A stretch of DNA of 64,000 nucleotides from Acidobacteriota bacterium (GTDB taxonomy: Bacteria > Acidobacteriota > Terriglobia > Acidiferrales > UBA7541), in contig QHYI01000130.1 in the NCBI GenBank assembly GCA_003223245.1, forward strand, positions 76,986 through 140,985, read 5' to 3'. A program made the translations under genes and the position numbers. Under the pieces are notes generated by a model, which saw only the letters and a program-made list of their open reading frames with translations, was not told the DNA's origin and did not search any database. Every line of letters begins with the position of its first letter. Within the stretch, counting starts at the first letter, position 1. This document shows positions 1-9,760 of this stretch, piece by piece.

Positions 1-70
1 GAGCGGCTGCGGCAGCAGCGGCCAACATCGTGGTAATGGCGAGTACGGCGAAGTTCAACACGATGAGCAT
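1..70 (-). CDS. N-terminus of a small membrane protein, cut by the window edge
   Basis: On the minus strand an ATG at 70 opens a frame that stays open to the edge. The 23 visible residues begin MLIVLNFAVLA and end in a run of alanines, so they look like a signal anchor or first membrane helix. A GGGAG-like ribosome binding site lies about 8 nt upstream of the ATG. The family cannot be named from this fragment. Confidence 0.45.
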   Translation of the reverse strand, partial: MLIVLNFAVLAITTMLAAAAAAA

Positions 71-324
71 GGTCTGTCTCCCGAAATGCGCACTACCGGA
101 CGGCAGGCCACGAGCCAATTTCAATTTATTGGAAACAAAGACGTTATACCCTGCTCGAAGACAGAGTTTTGTGGATGCGGGCACACGCTGTGTCGGGCGG
201 GACGCGAAACGGCCTGGCGCACCGTTTTGCCGGGGGAGAAATTCGCGCTAGTGTAGATTGTGAGGCTCGCGGGATATGCCTGAGGCTGCGGCCCCGCCGC
301 CCGCTTTCGAGAAAGCGTTGGTCC

Positions 325-1476
325 ATGTCTTTTCGAACCGCCGGCTTTCGAATCGCTAAAATTCTGGGCATTCCTATCTATCTGGATGCCACCTGGCTGC
401 TCATTTTTGGCCTGATTACCTATACGCTGGCCATGAACTTCGGGCTGCAGCACCCGCACTGGACCCCGCTCCAGCACTGGGCACTGGGAATCCTCACCAG
501 CGTATTGTTTTTTGCCTCGGTACTTTTCCACGAACTGGCGCACAGCGTGGTGGCGCTGCGTTACAAAATTCCCGTGCATTCGATCACCCTGTTTATCTTT
601 GGCGGCGTCGCGCGAATTGGGCGGGAGCCGACGAAGCCCCTCCAGGAATTCAACATCGCCGTGGCCGGACCGCTCGCCAGCTTTTTTCTGGGCGTTGTGT
701 TCTTGGCCATGATGCGCCTTTCTTCTCCGGACCAGATGTTAGGCGCGCTGTCGAGTTATTTGGGTTGGACGAACGTCGCGTTAGGCGCTTTCAATCTGGC
801 TCCGGGATTCCCGCTGGACGGCGGAAGAATTTTTCGCGCGGTCATTTGGGGCATCACCAAAGATTTTTCCCGGGCCACGCTGATTGCGGGATCGAGCGGC
901 AGAGTGGTCGCGTACGCCTTGATGGGAATCGGCGGGTACCTGGCGTTCTACAAGAATGACTGGTATTCCGGGCTGTGGCTGGGCGTCATCGGGCTTTACC
1001 TGCTCAACGCGGCGCAGCAGAGCATTGCGCAGATGACCATTCGCGATGCGCTTGCGGGGTTGCGCGCAGCGGACGTGATGAGTCACGAAGTTCCCACGGT
1101 GGAAGGCCATATGTCGCTCGAAGAATACGGCGCGGAGGTGCTGCGGACCGGGCGGCGCTGCCACTTGGTTCTCTCCGGAGACCGGCTGGTGGGCATGATG
1201 AATGTTCATACCCTGAATGCCGTGCCACGCACAGAGTGGGCCAACAACTCCATCCAGTCGGCCATGATTCCGCGCGACAAGATTCAGTGGACTTCCCCGG
1301 ATGAGCCGCTGCTGCGGCTCCTCGAAAGACTGCTGACGTCGGACATCAACCAGATGCCGGTGGTGAGCGGGGGCGCGGACCAAGCGCCGCAAGTCATTGG
1401 CATGGTCACGCGCGACTCCATCCTTCGCGTCATGCGCACGCACTCCGAGCTCGCCTCCCAACTCTCGAGCAAATAG
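325..1476 (+). CDS. Site-2 protease family (M50) metalloprotease with CBS domains
   Basis: This is a membrane-embedded zinc metalloprotease of the S2P/M50 family, 383 aa from the ATG at 325. The first membrane segments are followed by HELAH, the HExxH zinc site. A second conserved motif, NLAPGFPLDGGR, supplies the third metal ligand. The C-terminal third is soluble and looks like a CBS pair, which in this subfamily is thought to sense nucleotides. The frame is open 52 codons further upstream, but that stretch is arginine-rich and unlike the family, so the internal ATG before SFRTAGFRIAK is preferred. The substrate is unknown. The gene is followed by a strong intrinsic terminator and is probably monocistronic. 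Confidence 0.9.
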   Translation: MSFRTAGFRIAKILGIPIYLDATWLLIFGLITYTLAMNFGLQHPHWTPLQHWALGILTSVLFFASVLFHELAHSVVALRYKIPVHSITLFIFGGVARIGREPTKPLQEFNIAVAGPLASFFLGVVFLAMMRLSSPDQMLGALSSYLGWTNVALGAFNLAPGFPLDGGRIFRAVIWGITKDFSRATLIAGSSGRVVAYALMGIGGYLAFYKNDWYSGLWLGVIGLYLLNAAQQSIAQMTIRDALAGLRAADVMSHEVPTVEGHMSLEEYGAEVLRTGRRCHLVLSGDRLVGMMNVHTLNAVPRTEWANNSIQSAMIPRDKIQWTSPDEPLLRLLERLLTSDINQMPVVSGGADQAPQVIGMVTRDSILRVMRTHSELASQLSSK

Positions 1477-1499
1477 GCTCACGCTGGTCATTCCCTACC

Positions 1500-1524
1500 G
1501 CCGGCTCTAGCCGGCTGTTTTTTC
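1500..1524 (+). terminator. Rho-independent terminator after the site-2 protease
   Basis: GCCGGC (1500-1505), loop TCTA, GCCGGC (1510-1515), then a T-rich tail containing six consecutive T. It lies 24 nt after the protease stop codon. Confidence 0.8.
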
Positions 1525-1558
1525 TTATAGTAGGGGCAAGGAGGAACGGCTAAGTCTG

Positions 1559-2959
1559 CTAATCGGCACTGACGGCTTGGCGAGCGGGGCGGCTCTCCGG
1601 GGGAAGAATGTCTCGTGGACGGGCTTGCCGCGATTCCAGCAGCACGCGCACACCATACCGAGGACGCAGCGTTACGGACGCGAGCGGCACGACCGGATGA
1701 TGCGGCACCAAATGCAGCCGGTACTTTTGTGCTACCGTGGCCAAAATCAGCGCCGCTTCCATCGAAGCAAAATTATTTCCGATGCATTGGCGCGGGCCGC
1801 CGCCAAACGGGAAATACGCAAATCGCGGGATGCGCTTTGCGAAATCGCCCTCCCAGCGCTCGGGGCGAAATTCCTCCGGCGCATGGTACCAGCGCGTATC
1901 GCGATGGACGACCCACTGCGCCATCGCTACACCCATCCCTTTTTTCACCGGGTAGCCGGCCAGTTCGTGATTTTCGACGGCGATGCGCGCCAGTCCCCAA
2001 GCGGGAGGATAGAGTCGCAACGATTCGGTGATGACGTTCGCAGTGTAAGGGAGGCGCGCGAGATCATCGATCGAGGGCGCGCGCCCACCGAGGACCTCGT
2101 CGAGTTCCGCGTGGAGCTTCGCTTCCACAGCAGGATTCCGCGCCAGCAGCCACCACGTCCAGGAAAGAGAGCTGGCCGTAGTTTCGTGCCCGGCAAGAAA
2201 AAGCGTGATGGTTTCATCGCGGAGCTGCTTGTCGGTCATGCGCAAACCGTCTTCGTCCTGCGCGCGAAGAAGCATGGAGAGAAGATCTCCGGTGTCGCGG
2301 CCAGAGGTGCGGCGTTCGCCGATGATGCGGTAGATAATGCTTTCGATGAAGGCGATTTCGCGCTTGATGCGGAGGTTCGTGAGGGTGGGCACCCAATGCG
2401 GAACAAACAGAGTACGGCGAAAATCGGCGCCAAGTTCAAGAAGCAATTCGAGGGATTTCCCGACGTCTTTGGCGTCGCGCGCAACGTCGGCGTCAAACAA
2501 AGTCTTGGCCACGATTTGCAGCGTCAGCCGCATCATCTCTTGATGCACGTCGCGTTCTTCTCCGGCGCGCCAGCTTTCCAGCATGCGCTCGGTGTACTCC
2601 ACCATGGTTTGCGCATAGGCGGCAATACGGGCGCGATGAAACGCCGGCTGCACCAAGCGACGCTGCCGCAGCCAGAAGTCTCCTTCGCTTGTGAGCAGGC
2701 CGTCGCCAAAAACGTGCCGGTAGGCGCGCAGTACGCGGCCCTTGATGTAGCGGCGCGGATGGCTTACCAGCACTTCTTCAATGAGCTGGGGATGATTGAT
2801 AAAAATATTGCGGAAATTGACGACGCGGACACCGACGACATCCCCGTAGCGCGCCAAATCACTGAACATCTCGAGCGGGCTTTGATTCAACGCGCGGAAG
2901 GACCAACCTTTGAGCCCGCTATAGGGGCCGGGGGGGAATTTGTTGCGGCGGAACCACAT
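1559..2959 (-). CDS. Cytochrome P450
   Basis: This is a full-length 466-aa bacterial cytochrome P450, a haem-thiolate monooxygenase needing separate electron-transfer partners, none of which are encoded nearby. All landmarks are present: the I-helix oxygen-activation motif AGHETT at about 256-261, the ExxR motif as ESLR at 312-315, and the haem-binding loop FGGGPRQCIG with the axial cysteine at about residue 392. The N-terminus (MWFRRNKFPPGP) has the proline-rich start of CYP102/CYP4-like soluble or peripheral enzymes and no clear membrane anchor. Fatty acid or alkane hydroxylation is possible but not shown by the sequence. It is convergent with the site-2 protease and stands alone. Confidence 0.93.
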   Translation of the reverse strand: MWFRRNKFPPGPYSGLKGWSFRALNQSPLEMFSDLARYGDVVGVRVVNFRNIFINHPQLIEEVLVSHPRRYIKGRVLRAYRHVFGDGLLTSEGDFWLRQRRLVQPAFHRARIAAYAQTMVEYTERMLESWRAGEERDVHQEMMRLTLQIVAKTLFDADVARDAKDVGKSLELLLELGADFRRTLFVPHWVPTLTNLRIKREIAFIESIIYRIIGERRTSGRDTGDLLSMLLRAQDEDGLRMTDKQLRDETITLFLAGHETTASSLSWTWWLLARNPAVEAKLHAELDEVLGGRAPSIDDLARLPYTANVITESLRLYPPAWGLARIAVENHELAGYPVKKGMGVAMAQWVVHRDTRWYHAPEEFRPERWEGDFAKRIPRFAYFPFGGGPRQCIGNNFASMEAALILATVAQKYRLHLVPHHPVVPLASVTLRPRYGVRVLLESRQARPRDILPPESRPARQAVSAD

Positions 2960-3034
2960 GCGCCCATGCTAAGCCGCAGGCTTGGCGGGGGTCAACGCGG
3001 GTGAATCCTGCACTAAATGGTATGGGGTAAAAGA

Positions 3035-3613
3035 CTACTCCGCACGCAGCGCCCGGATGAGAAAGCCGCCGCTCCGGGAATCTATGGTGACCTTGGAGAG
3101 TCCTGCGGCCAGCAATCTTTGCTTCGCGGTCGCCGGGTCCAGGGGCACGTAGGTGCTTTTGATATGGCCGACGCGGTGAATCCAGTGATCGGAAATATCG
3201 AATGCCAGGAAAACCCCTCCTGGCCGAAGCACGCGGCCCATTTCGGAAAAAGCGCGATCCTGCAACGCCCCGGATTTCAGATGGTGCAGCATGAGGATCG
3301 CAATCGCGGAGGAAAATGTGGCATCCGGGAAAGGCAGAGTCGCGGCGTCGCCTTGAATAATGCAGACGTTCCGATGCGCTGGCGAATGATTGGCCCGTGC
3401 GCTAAGTTTCAAGGCCAGGGCGTGGTCGTATTCGAGGCTAGTCACGCGAGGCGCGTGACGCGCCAACTCTATGGTCGCGGCGCCCGGGCCGGCGCCGATT
3501 TCCAGAATGTGCTCGCCCAACTTCGCGTCTTGGAGCATCCACGGCAGCAGTTCGCGCCGTGTGAGATAACGCCAAAGAGCCGACCCGCAATACCATTTTT
3601 CAAACCAATTCAT
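3035..3613 (-). CDS. Class I SAM-dependent methyltransferase
   Basis: This is a small Rossmann-fold methyltransferase, 192 aa from the ATG at 3613, which has an AGGA ribosome binding site just upstream. The frame is open ten codons earlier to an ATG at 3643. SAM-binding motif I is ILEIGAGPGAAT, followed by an acidic residue after the second strand (LEYDHA) and a post-motif III RVLRPGGVFLAFD. The arrangement is that of the UbiE/Methyltransf_11 group. The acceptor substrate cannot be inferred. It ends 75 nt before the P450 start on the same strand, so the two could be co-transcribed. Confidence 0.85.
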   Translation of the reverse strand: MNWFEKWYCGSALWRYLTRRELLPWMLQDAKLGEHILEIGAGPGAATIELARHAPRVTSLEYDHALALKLSARANHSPAHRNVCIIQGDAATLPFPDATFSSAIAILMLHHLKSGALQDRAFSEMGRVLRPGGVFLAFDISDHWIHRVGHIKSTYVPLDPATAKQRLLAAGLSKVTIDSRSGGFLIRALRAE

Positions 3614-3733
3614 GCGTTTCCTAGCAAACGTCTGGTCCACCACTTTATCGCGATCGGCAGACGATTACTGCAAAGGCCCAGAAGGAAGCCACATCATTTG
3701 CTGTACGGGATATTATTCAGACGGTGGAACGAA

Positions 3734-4726
<993 letters not shown>

Positions 4727-4827
4727 CTACTCCTCCCGAGATGGATACTGTTTGGATGACCATTTCGAGGTTTCGGATACCCTCGAGCCAAGAAAGTGCG
4801 CGTCTTTCCTCCTCATGAATCGTTAAA

Positions 4828-5181
4828 ATGAAAGTGGTCCCCGCGGCAAAACGCCGTGCCGTCGGCGAGACCCGAGTCGGAGAATATTCGGTGGGCGAAG
4901 AAGAGCAAGAAACGCATAGCGGGCGACAGATTTATCCGCTTGGTCTGAGCCTGATTGCCACCTCAGTCAGCGGAGCGATCTTCTTCGCCTCTCTTTTTTA
5001 CCAATTTGCGCTGGTTGAGATGGCCGCCAGCCTGGTGACAGGCTTCGAGGTATTTTTTCTCAGCTCCGCAGTGGCGGACTTGATCGAGAGAGAGAAGACC
5101 AGCGTCAGAAGAAATTCTTGGGCCATCGTTCTGGCAGTGTTGCTGGCCGCCTTTTACTGTTTTGCTTGGTATTTTCGATAG
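4828..5181 (+). CDS. Small hypothetical membrane protein
   Basis: This is a 117-aa protein of no family I recognise. The first 35 residues are charged. They are followed by hydrophobic segments around 37-60 (LGLSLIATSVSGAIFFASLF), 63-85 and 98-115, so it is probably a three-helix inner-membrane protein ending in WYFR. No clear ribosome binding site precedes the ATG. It is divergent from the aldo/keto reductase. Codon use is consistent with a real gene, but support is moderate. Confidence 0.5.
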   Translation: MKVVPAAKRRAVGETRVGEYSVGEEEQETHSGRQIYPLGLSLIATSVSGAIFFASLFYQFALVEMAASLVTGFEVFFLSSAVADLIEREKTSVRRNSWAIVLAVLLAAFYCFAWYFR

Positions 5182-5387
5182 GGTCCAGGATTTTTTGCGG
5201 AACGGGCCGCGTGCGGTGCGCGAAGTCACGCAGTATCTCCTCCCTGGTTGCGCTTGGTGGCCCTTCTCCGCTTGATTCAAAATCCTACAAACCCAAGAAG
5301 TCCTTTAAGGTCAGCATGTTGCAAAGCCTAAGGTTCCGTTCGACTTGGCAAGTGGCATGCCCCAAAACAGGGCAGGAGGTATCTCCC

Positions 5388-6265
5388 ATGGCTCCGTCCG
5401 CCATTGCCGAACACCCCGTCAAAGACGAAGTAATCGTCCCGAAGCTCATCGAACTTGCGCCCCTCCCGCTGTCCGATGGAAAGAAAAAGATTCCTACGCT
5501 TGCGGATCAGCGCGAAATAAAGCCCGCGTTCAAATTTTCGCAAGCCGTGCTCCTGGATGAAAATCGATTCAGCACCGGCTCACGCGCGTGGAAACTTGCC
5601 GTTTCCATCCTGACGCACGCCGTGGTGCTTACAACTCCCATCCTCATAGGTCTTTTTTTCACCGATACCATCAACATCAAGCAGTACGCCGCGGCGATGC
5701 TGGTGGCTCCCCCGCCCCCGCCACCGCCACCAGCAACTACGGCCGTCATCAAAGCTGCCCCGTCTCGCGCAAGATTCATTTCCGCCGGCAAGCTGTTTGC
5801 GCCGACGGTGATTCCCAAACAAATTGCCGAGATCAAAGAAGCACCGCTTGAGTCAGACAGCCTCGGTGGCGTAGTCGGCGGTGTGCCGGGCGGCCAGATG
5901 GGTGGCGTGATTGGGGAGTGCTCGGCGGAGTGCTGAGCACAGCAGCCAAGCCGGTGGCACCGGTAGCAAAATCCGGTCCGGTCCGAGTCGGTGGCCGCGT
6001 GAAGCCGCCAAGGGCAATTATTCAGGTGCCTCCCGAATATCCGCCTTTGGCGCGGCAGGCACGCATTCAGGGGCAGGTACAGATCGACGCGGTCCTGGAC
6101 GAAAGCGGCAACGTGGTTGAGATGCATGTCGTTTCCGGACCGTCGCTTCTCTACCAGGCGGCCTTGGATGCCCTGAAGAAATGGAAGTATGAACCGACTT
6201 CCTTAAACGACCAGCCGATTGCCGTCCAGATGATCGTAACGGTCACATTTGTACTGGGGCAGTAA
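5388..6265 (+). pseudogene. tonB: Energy transducer TonB, split by a one-base frameshift
   Basis: TonB couples the proton-motive force via ExbBD to outer-membrane receptors. The start at 5388 follows a GGAGG site 8 nt upstream. The first frame gives an N-terminal cytoplasmic segment, a membrane helix (LAVSILTHAVVLTTPILIGL), a proline run (APPPPPPPPA) and a glycine-rich linker, then stops at 5936. The C-terminal TonB domain (VPPEYPPLARQARIQGQVQI, ending WKYEPTSLNDQP) continues in another frame to 6265. Adding one G to the four-G run at 5913-5916 joins them as GGVIGGVLGGVLS, a natural glycine repeat. This is either a sequencing or assembly error in a homopolymer or a genuine frameshift; the domain is otherwise undamaged. 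Confidence 0.85.
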
Positions 6266-6336
6266 TCCGGACAGGTTTGGACGGAGAGGGTGGGGCGCTG
6301 CAGTTTGGGCGACTCCACCCTTTGCTTTGGACCGCA

Positions 6337-6561
6337 TTACGCGGCGACCAGGGTCGGGCCGGTCTTACCCTCGGGCTTACCGTTTCTCTCGAGCAATTCA
6401 CGCTCGGCCCGCACCCAGTCTCCCAGGGCATGTCCCGAGGCTCCTCCGCGTTCCAAATAAATTTCATAAGCGCGCAAGGCGATCTCTTCATGGGTCGGCG
6501 CGCCCTTGGTGGACCGCAATTTCTTGGTAGCCGGCATGGAACTCTTCAATCTCTTGGACAT
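6337..6561 (-). CDS. DUF2934 domain protein
   Basis: This is a 74-aa protein with the DUF2934 core EEIALRAYEIYLERGGASGH followed by DWVRAERELLE, an arrangement common in small acidobacterial and proteobacterial proteins of unknown function. The N-terminus is lysine-rich and probably disordered. A strong GGGGGGAGA ribosome binding site lies just upstream of the ATG at 6561. No molecular role is established for the family. Confidence 0.82.
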   Translation of the reverse strand: MSKRLKSSMPATKKLRSTKGAPTHEEIALRAYEIYLERGGASGHALGDWVRAERELLERNGKPEGKTGPTLVAA

Positions 6562-6812
6562 GGTCTCCCCCCTTCAACTGCTGCTTGCATTTTACGATTG
6601 GAGAGAAGGAATTGCCGCATTTTTCCTTCGAAACTGCTTCGAAAGTTTCAATCCAATGCATCAAGGAAATAGCTTACAAGAGAAACCGTTTTTGCTGCGC
6701 GCGTCTGGCCCTTGCTTCTTACGCCGCTTCGCTGCCCCCGCCGATTGGCCTTGTATTAGTCTATAGGTAGATGCCGCAACCCAAGAAACAATCCCGGGAG
6801 TGAGAATCGACC

Positions 6813-7370
6813 ATGCTTCACATCAAGGGCACCGCCGTAATGGACGCGATGGAAGCGATTAAAGCACGCGCCGGACGAGAAGAATTAGAGAAAATCTTGT
6901 CGCTTCTTGATGTGGAAGCCCAAGAAACCTTCCGCGGGCCCCTCTCTCTCTCTTCGTGGTACTCCTGTGATGCGTTTGCCCGTTTTCTCGAAGTCGACAT
7001 CCGGGAAACCGCCGGGGGCAACGAAAAAGAATTGATCAGGCGCTCGGAAGCGGTAATCGAGAAGCAGCTAAGCGGAATCTATAAAATGTTCGTCAAGCTG
7101 GGCTCGCCTGAGTTTGTCATCCGCAGAATCGCCGCGGTGCACTCCACCTACTTCGACGGCGTGCAGATTATTCCGGAGATGCAAGGACCGAAAAGCGCAA
7201 CCATCCAGTACGTCGGATTTTCTCGTAACCACCGGATCATGGGATTCGCCATCATCGGCTTCTTTAGAAAGGCGTTGGAGATTTCTGGCGCAAAGAAAGT
7301 GGACGTACACTTCACCGTTCCTATCGAGGCCGGCGAGAAATTCTGCGAACTGGCATTGAGCTGGGATTGA
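6813..7370 (+). CDS. Hypothetical protein resembling TIGR02265/DUF2378 (HNOB-like fold)
   Basis: This is a soluble 185-aa protein. The C-terminal half (GFFRKALEISGAKKVDVHFT, ending ELALSWD) matches the pattern of TIGR02265/DUF2378 proteins, which are related to haem-NO-binding domains and were noted mainly in myxobacteria. No haem-ligand histidine could be assigned, so gas sensing is not claimed. A GGGAG site lies 12 nt before the ATG at 6813; the ATG at 6840 is an alternative start. It stands alone between divergent small genes. The coding call is firm and the family call is tentative. Confidence 0.7.
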   Translation: MLHIKGTAVMDAMEAIKARAGREELEKILSLLDVEAQETFRGPLSLSSWYSCDAFARFLEVDIRETAGGNEKELIRRSEAVIEKQLSGIYKMFVKLGSPEFVIRRIAAVHSTYFDGVQIIPEMQGPKSATIQYVGFSRNHRIMGFAIIGFFRKALEISGAKKVDVHFTVPIEAGEKFCELALSWD

Positions 7371-7533
7371 ACTAAATGTCATACATGGCGTTCCGGGCGG
7401 GAAAACCTGCCCCCTTATGACCCGACCTCCCGCGAGGCAGTGAGGTCTCATCGCAAATCGTTTCCGTCAAGTTGGCCAATGTCCCGCCTCATGCGGACAG
7501 GGGCACGAATTGTAGTATGCAATTCGAGCGCTG

Positions 7534-7791
7534 TCAGTCTTGGGAGGCTTTCCTTACCGGCCTATCGGCGCGCTCGATTCGAAATGTGAAGCATCCCGCG
7601 GTCGTGCTGTGCACTTGAATGTAGTCAACTTCTTCTTCTTCGCGCTTGAGCAGTTTTTCGATGGCCGGCTCGAATTTCCCGTCCGACACATACTCTTGTC
7701 GCAAAAGACGCCGGCCCCGGCCGTAAGCTTCTAGCGTGCGCCGGCTGGGGCGCAGTTGTTCGGGAAAACCGGAGTCGCTTTTGTAACGCAC
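7534..7791 (-). CDS. Small hypothetical protein
   Basis: This is an 85-aa frame from a GTG at 7791, with an AGGA-like site about 8 nt upstream. It is highly charged, with an arginine-rich first half and KREEEEVDYIQV in the second half. No family was recognised. It has no stop-codon-avoiding competitor on the other strand, but evidence for expression is limited to composition. Confidence 0.42.
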   Translation of the reverse strand: MRYKSDSGFPEQLRPSRRTLEAYGRGRRLLRQEYVSDGKFEPAIEKLLKREEEEVDYIQVHSTTAGCFTFRIERADRPVRKASQD

Positions 7792-7977
7792 GCACGATTC
7801 CTGGTGGGAAATTCTCGGCCGCCGCTCAACGCCTTTCTATCCGGCAACAGTCGTCAAACTATCAGCCTTACCGCCGCCTTGTGAAGGGACCCTCTGTTTC
7901 AGCCGGATTGGACCTAGCCATTTGGCGGATGTAATCGCCTGGGCGCGTGCGGCATCTTGTTCATGGAGGTTCCCCAA

Positions 7978-8892
7978 ATGTCCACAGAACTGATTGCTCT
8001 TTCAAACGCTCTGGCGCAGGCCACCGAGCGCTCCGCAGCAAGCACTGTTGCCCTTCACACCGAGGCGCGCGGCTCGTCGAGCGGCATCATCTGGCGCAAC
8101 GGTGTGATCGTTACCGCGGAGCACGCGCTCGGTCGCGATGAAGACATTCAACTGACCTTGCCGGATGGCCGCGTTGTCACCGCCACACTTACAGGCCGCG
8201 ATCCATCCACCGACCTGGCCGTATTGAAATGCCCGGAAGCCACCTCACCGTTTACAGAAACCGGCGATGTCTACCGAACCAAGCCCGGAAATCTCGCGCT
8301 TGTTGTCGGCCGCACGCGCGCGAGCGGGCCCGTTGTCGCGCTGGGCGCCGTCAGCCTGGTTGTCGCCGAGCGGCGCGCCTGGACGGGCGCAGCGCTTGCG
8401 CCCTACATTCGGCTCGATATCGGCTTGCAACCCACTGCCGTGGGCGGAGCGGTCATAGACGCGCACGGCCGACTAATCGGCATGGCAACGCCACGTTTCG
8501 CGCGCTTCGGCGCCATTGCCATTCCCGCTCCTACCGTCAGCCGCGTCGCCGACGTGCTGCTCGAAAAGGGCCGCATTCCTCGCGGCTATCTTGGTGTGGG
8601 CTTGCAGGCGGTGCGCCTGCCGGATGCGCTTCGGCGAACCCTGAATCGGGACGCCAAGACCGCAGCCATTGTCCTCGAAGTTGCGCCGGAAGGCCCCGCG
8701 CATAAGGCCGGGATCGTCATCGGCGATATTCTTGTGGCGCTCGCGGGCCAACCGGTCGCTCAGCTGGAGGATGTTCACGGGCAACTGGGCGCGGAGTCCA
8801 TCGGCAAATCGCTCCCGGTCCAATTCATTCGCGGCGGCGCGCTCGAGCAGGCCAGCATTGTTGTTGGTGAGCGCGCGCACGGAGCCGAATAA
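7978..8892 (+). CDS. HtrA/DegP-like S1C protein with degenerate active site, plus PDZ domain
   Basis: This is a trypsin-fold S1C protein followed by a PDZ domain, 304 aa from the ATG at 7978 (GGAGG 9 nt upstream). His49 (VTAEHAL) and Asp79 (PSTDLAVLK) are conserved. The segment that should read GNSGGP reads PTAVGGA at about 152-158, so the catalytic serine is Val155 and the oxyanion loop is altered. It therefore should not be an active protease. The PDZ domain begins near RIPRGYLGVGLQ. There is no obvious signal peptide. The next gene, an intact homologue, starts 1 nt after this stop codon, which suggests a co-expressed active/inactive pair. Confidence 0.85.
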   Translation: MSTELIALSNALAQATERSAASTVALHTEARGSSSGIIWRNGVIVTAEHALGRDEDIQLTLPDGRVVTATLTGRDPSTDLAVLKCPEATSPFTETGDVYRTKPGNLALVVGRTRASGPVVALGAVSLVVAERRAWTGAALAPYIRLDIGLQPTAVGGAVIDAHGRLIGMATPRFARFGAIAIPAPTVSRVADVLLEKGRIPRGYLGVGLQAVRLPDALRRTLNRDAKTAAIVLEVAPEGPAHKAGIVIGDILVALAGQPVAQLEDVHGQLGAESIGKSLPVQFIRGGALEQASIVVGERAHGAE

Positions 8893-8893
8893 G

Positions 8894-9760
8894 ATGACCA
8901 TCCCGGGATTTGGCGAAATCGCGGAACAACTAAGGCGCTCGACAGTTCTGATTCATTCCGGCGGTCGCGGGTCGGGCTCTGGCGTGATTTGGTCGAGCGA
9001 CGGCTTCTTGCTGACCAACGCGCATGTCGTTCGCAGCAGGCGCCCCACGGTTCAGCTGTGGGACGGCCGCGAATTCCAAGCCACGGTTCACTCGCGCGAC
9101 CCCTTTCGCGATCTCGCGCAACTGCGCATCGACGCCACGAACCTCCCTGCCGCTTCTGCGGCGGATTCTTCCCTGCTGCGCCCCGGTGAGCTCGCCATTG
9201 CCATCGGCAATCCAATGGGTTTTGTCGGCGCGCTTGCGACCGGGGTGATTCACGGCGTTGGCCCACTTCGCGGCCTCGGCCCGCACTCCTGGGTGCAGGC
9301 CGAAGTGCGTCTTGCGCCTGGAAACTCCGGCGGTCCGCTAGCTGACGCGCGTGGCCGCGTTGTCGGGATCAATACCATGGTCGCGGGCCGCCTGGCGCTC
9401 GCGATTCCCAGCAACGCGGTACGCGACCTTCTTTCTGCAGCTCCGAGCGATGGCCGGCTTGGCGTCACGGTTCACCCCGCGTTCGTCCCTCGGCCTTATC
9501 GCGCCAAAACCTTCGGCTTGGTCATTCTCGAAGTCGAACCAGAGAGTCCCGCGGCTCTAGCCTCGCTTCTGCCGGGCGACATTCTCCTGGGCACCGGGGA
9601 GCGACGTTTTGCTTCGCTGGAAGATTTGGGGCGCGCACTTCAAGGAAATGGCCCGCGTGTCTTGCGGTTGGAATTCCTGCGCGGCGATTATGAGCGAATC
9701 CGCCGGGTCAGCGTCGAACTCGGGAATCGGTTGGCGGCAAGGAGCTCCGCCGCGGCGTGA
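8894..9760 (+). CDS. HtrA/DegP-like S1C serine protease with PDZ domain
   Basis: This is a 288-aa trypsin-fold protease with an intact triad: His44 in TNAHVV, Asp73 in FRDLAQL and Ser145 in GNSGGPL. A C-terminal PDZ domain follows from about residue 195. The ATG at 8894 sits 1 nt after the stop of the degenerate paralogue, so translation is likely coupled. There is no recognisable signal peptide, unlike classical periplasmic DegP. Its stop overlaps the GTG of the downstream regulator, forming a tight three-gene operon. Protein quality control or regulated proteolysis is the family role; the substrate is unknown. Confidence 0.88.
   Translation: MTIPGFGEIAEQLRRSTVLIHSGGRGSGSGVIWSSDGFLLTNAHVVRSRRPTVQLWDGREFQATVHSRDPFRDLAQLRIDATNLPAASAADSSLLRPGELAIAIGNPMGFVGALATGVIHGVGPLRGLGPHSWVQAEVRLAPGNSGGPLADARGRVVGINTMVAGRLALAIPSNAVRDLLSAAPSDGRLGVTVHPAFVPRPYRAKTFGLVILEVEPESPAALASLLPGDILLGTGERRFASLEDLGRALQGNGPRVLRLEFLRGDYERIRRVSVELGNRLAARSSAAA

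Noticed and set aside
1577-3004. 475-codon plus-strand frame across the P450
   Set aside because: It is the antisense shadow of a P450 with all catalytic motifs intact.
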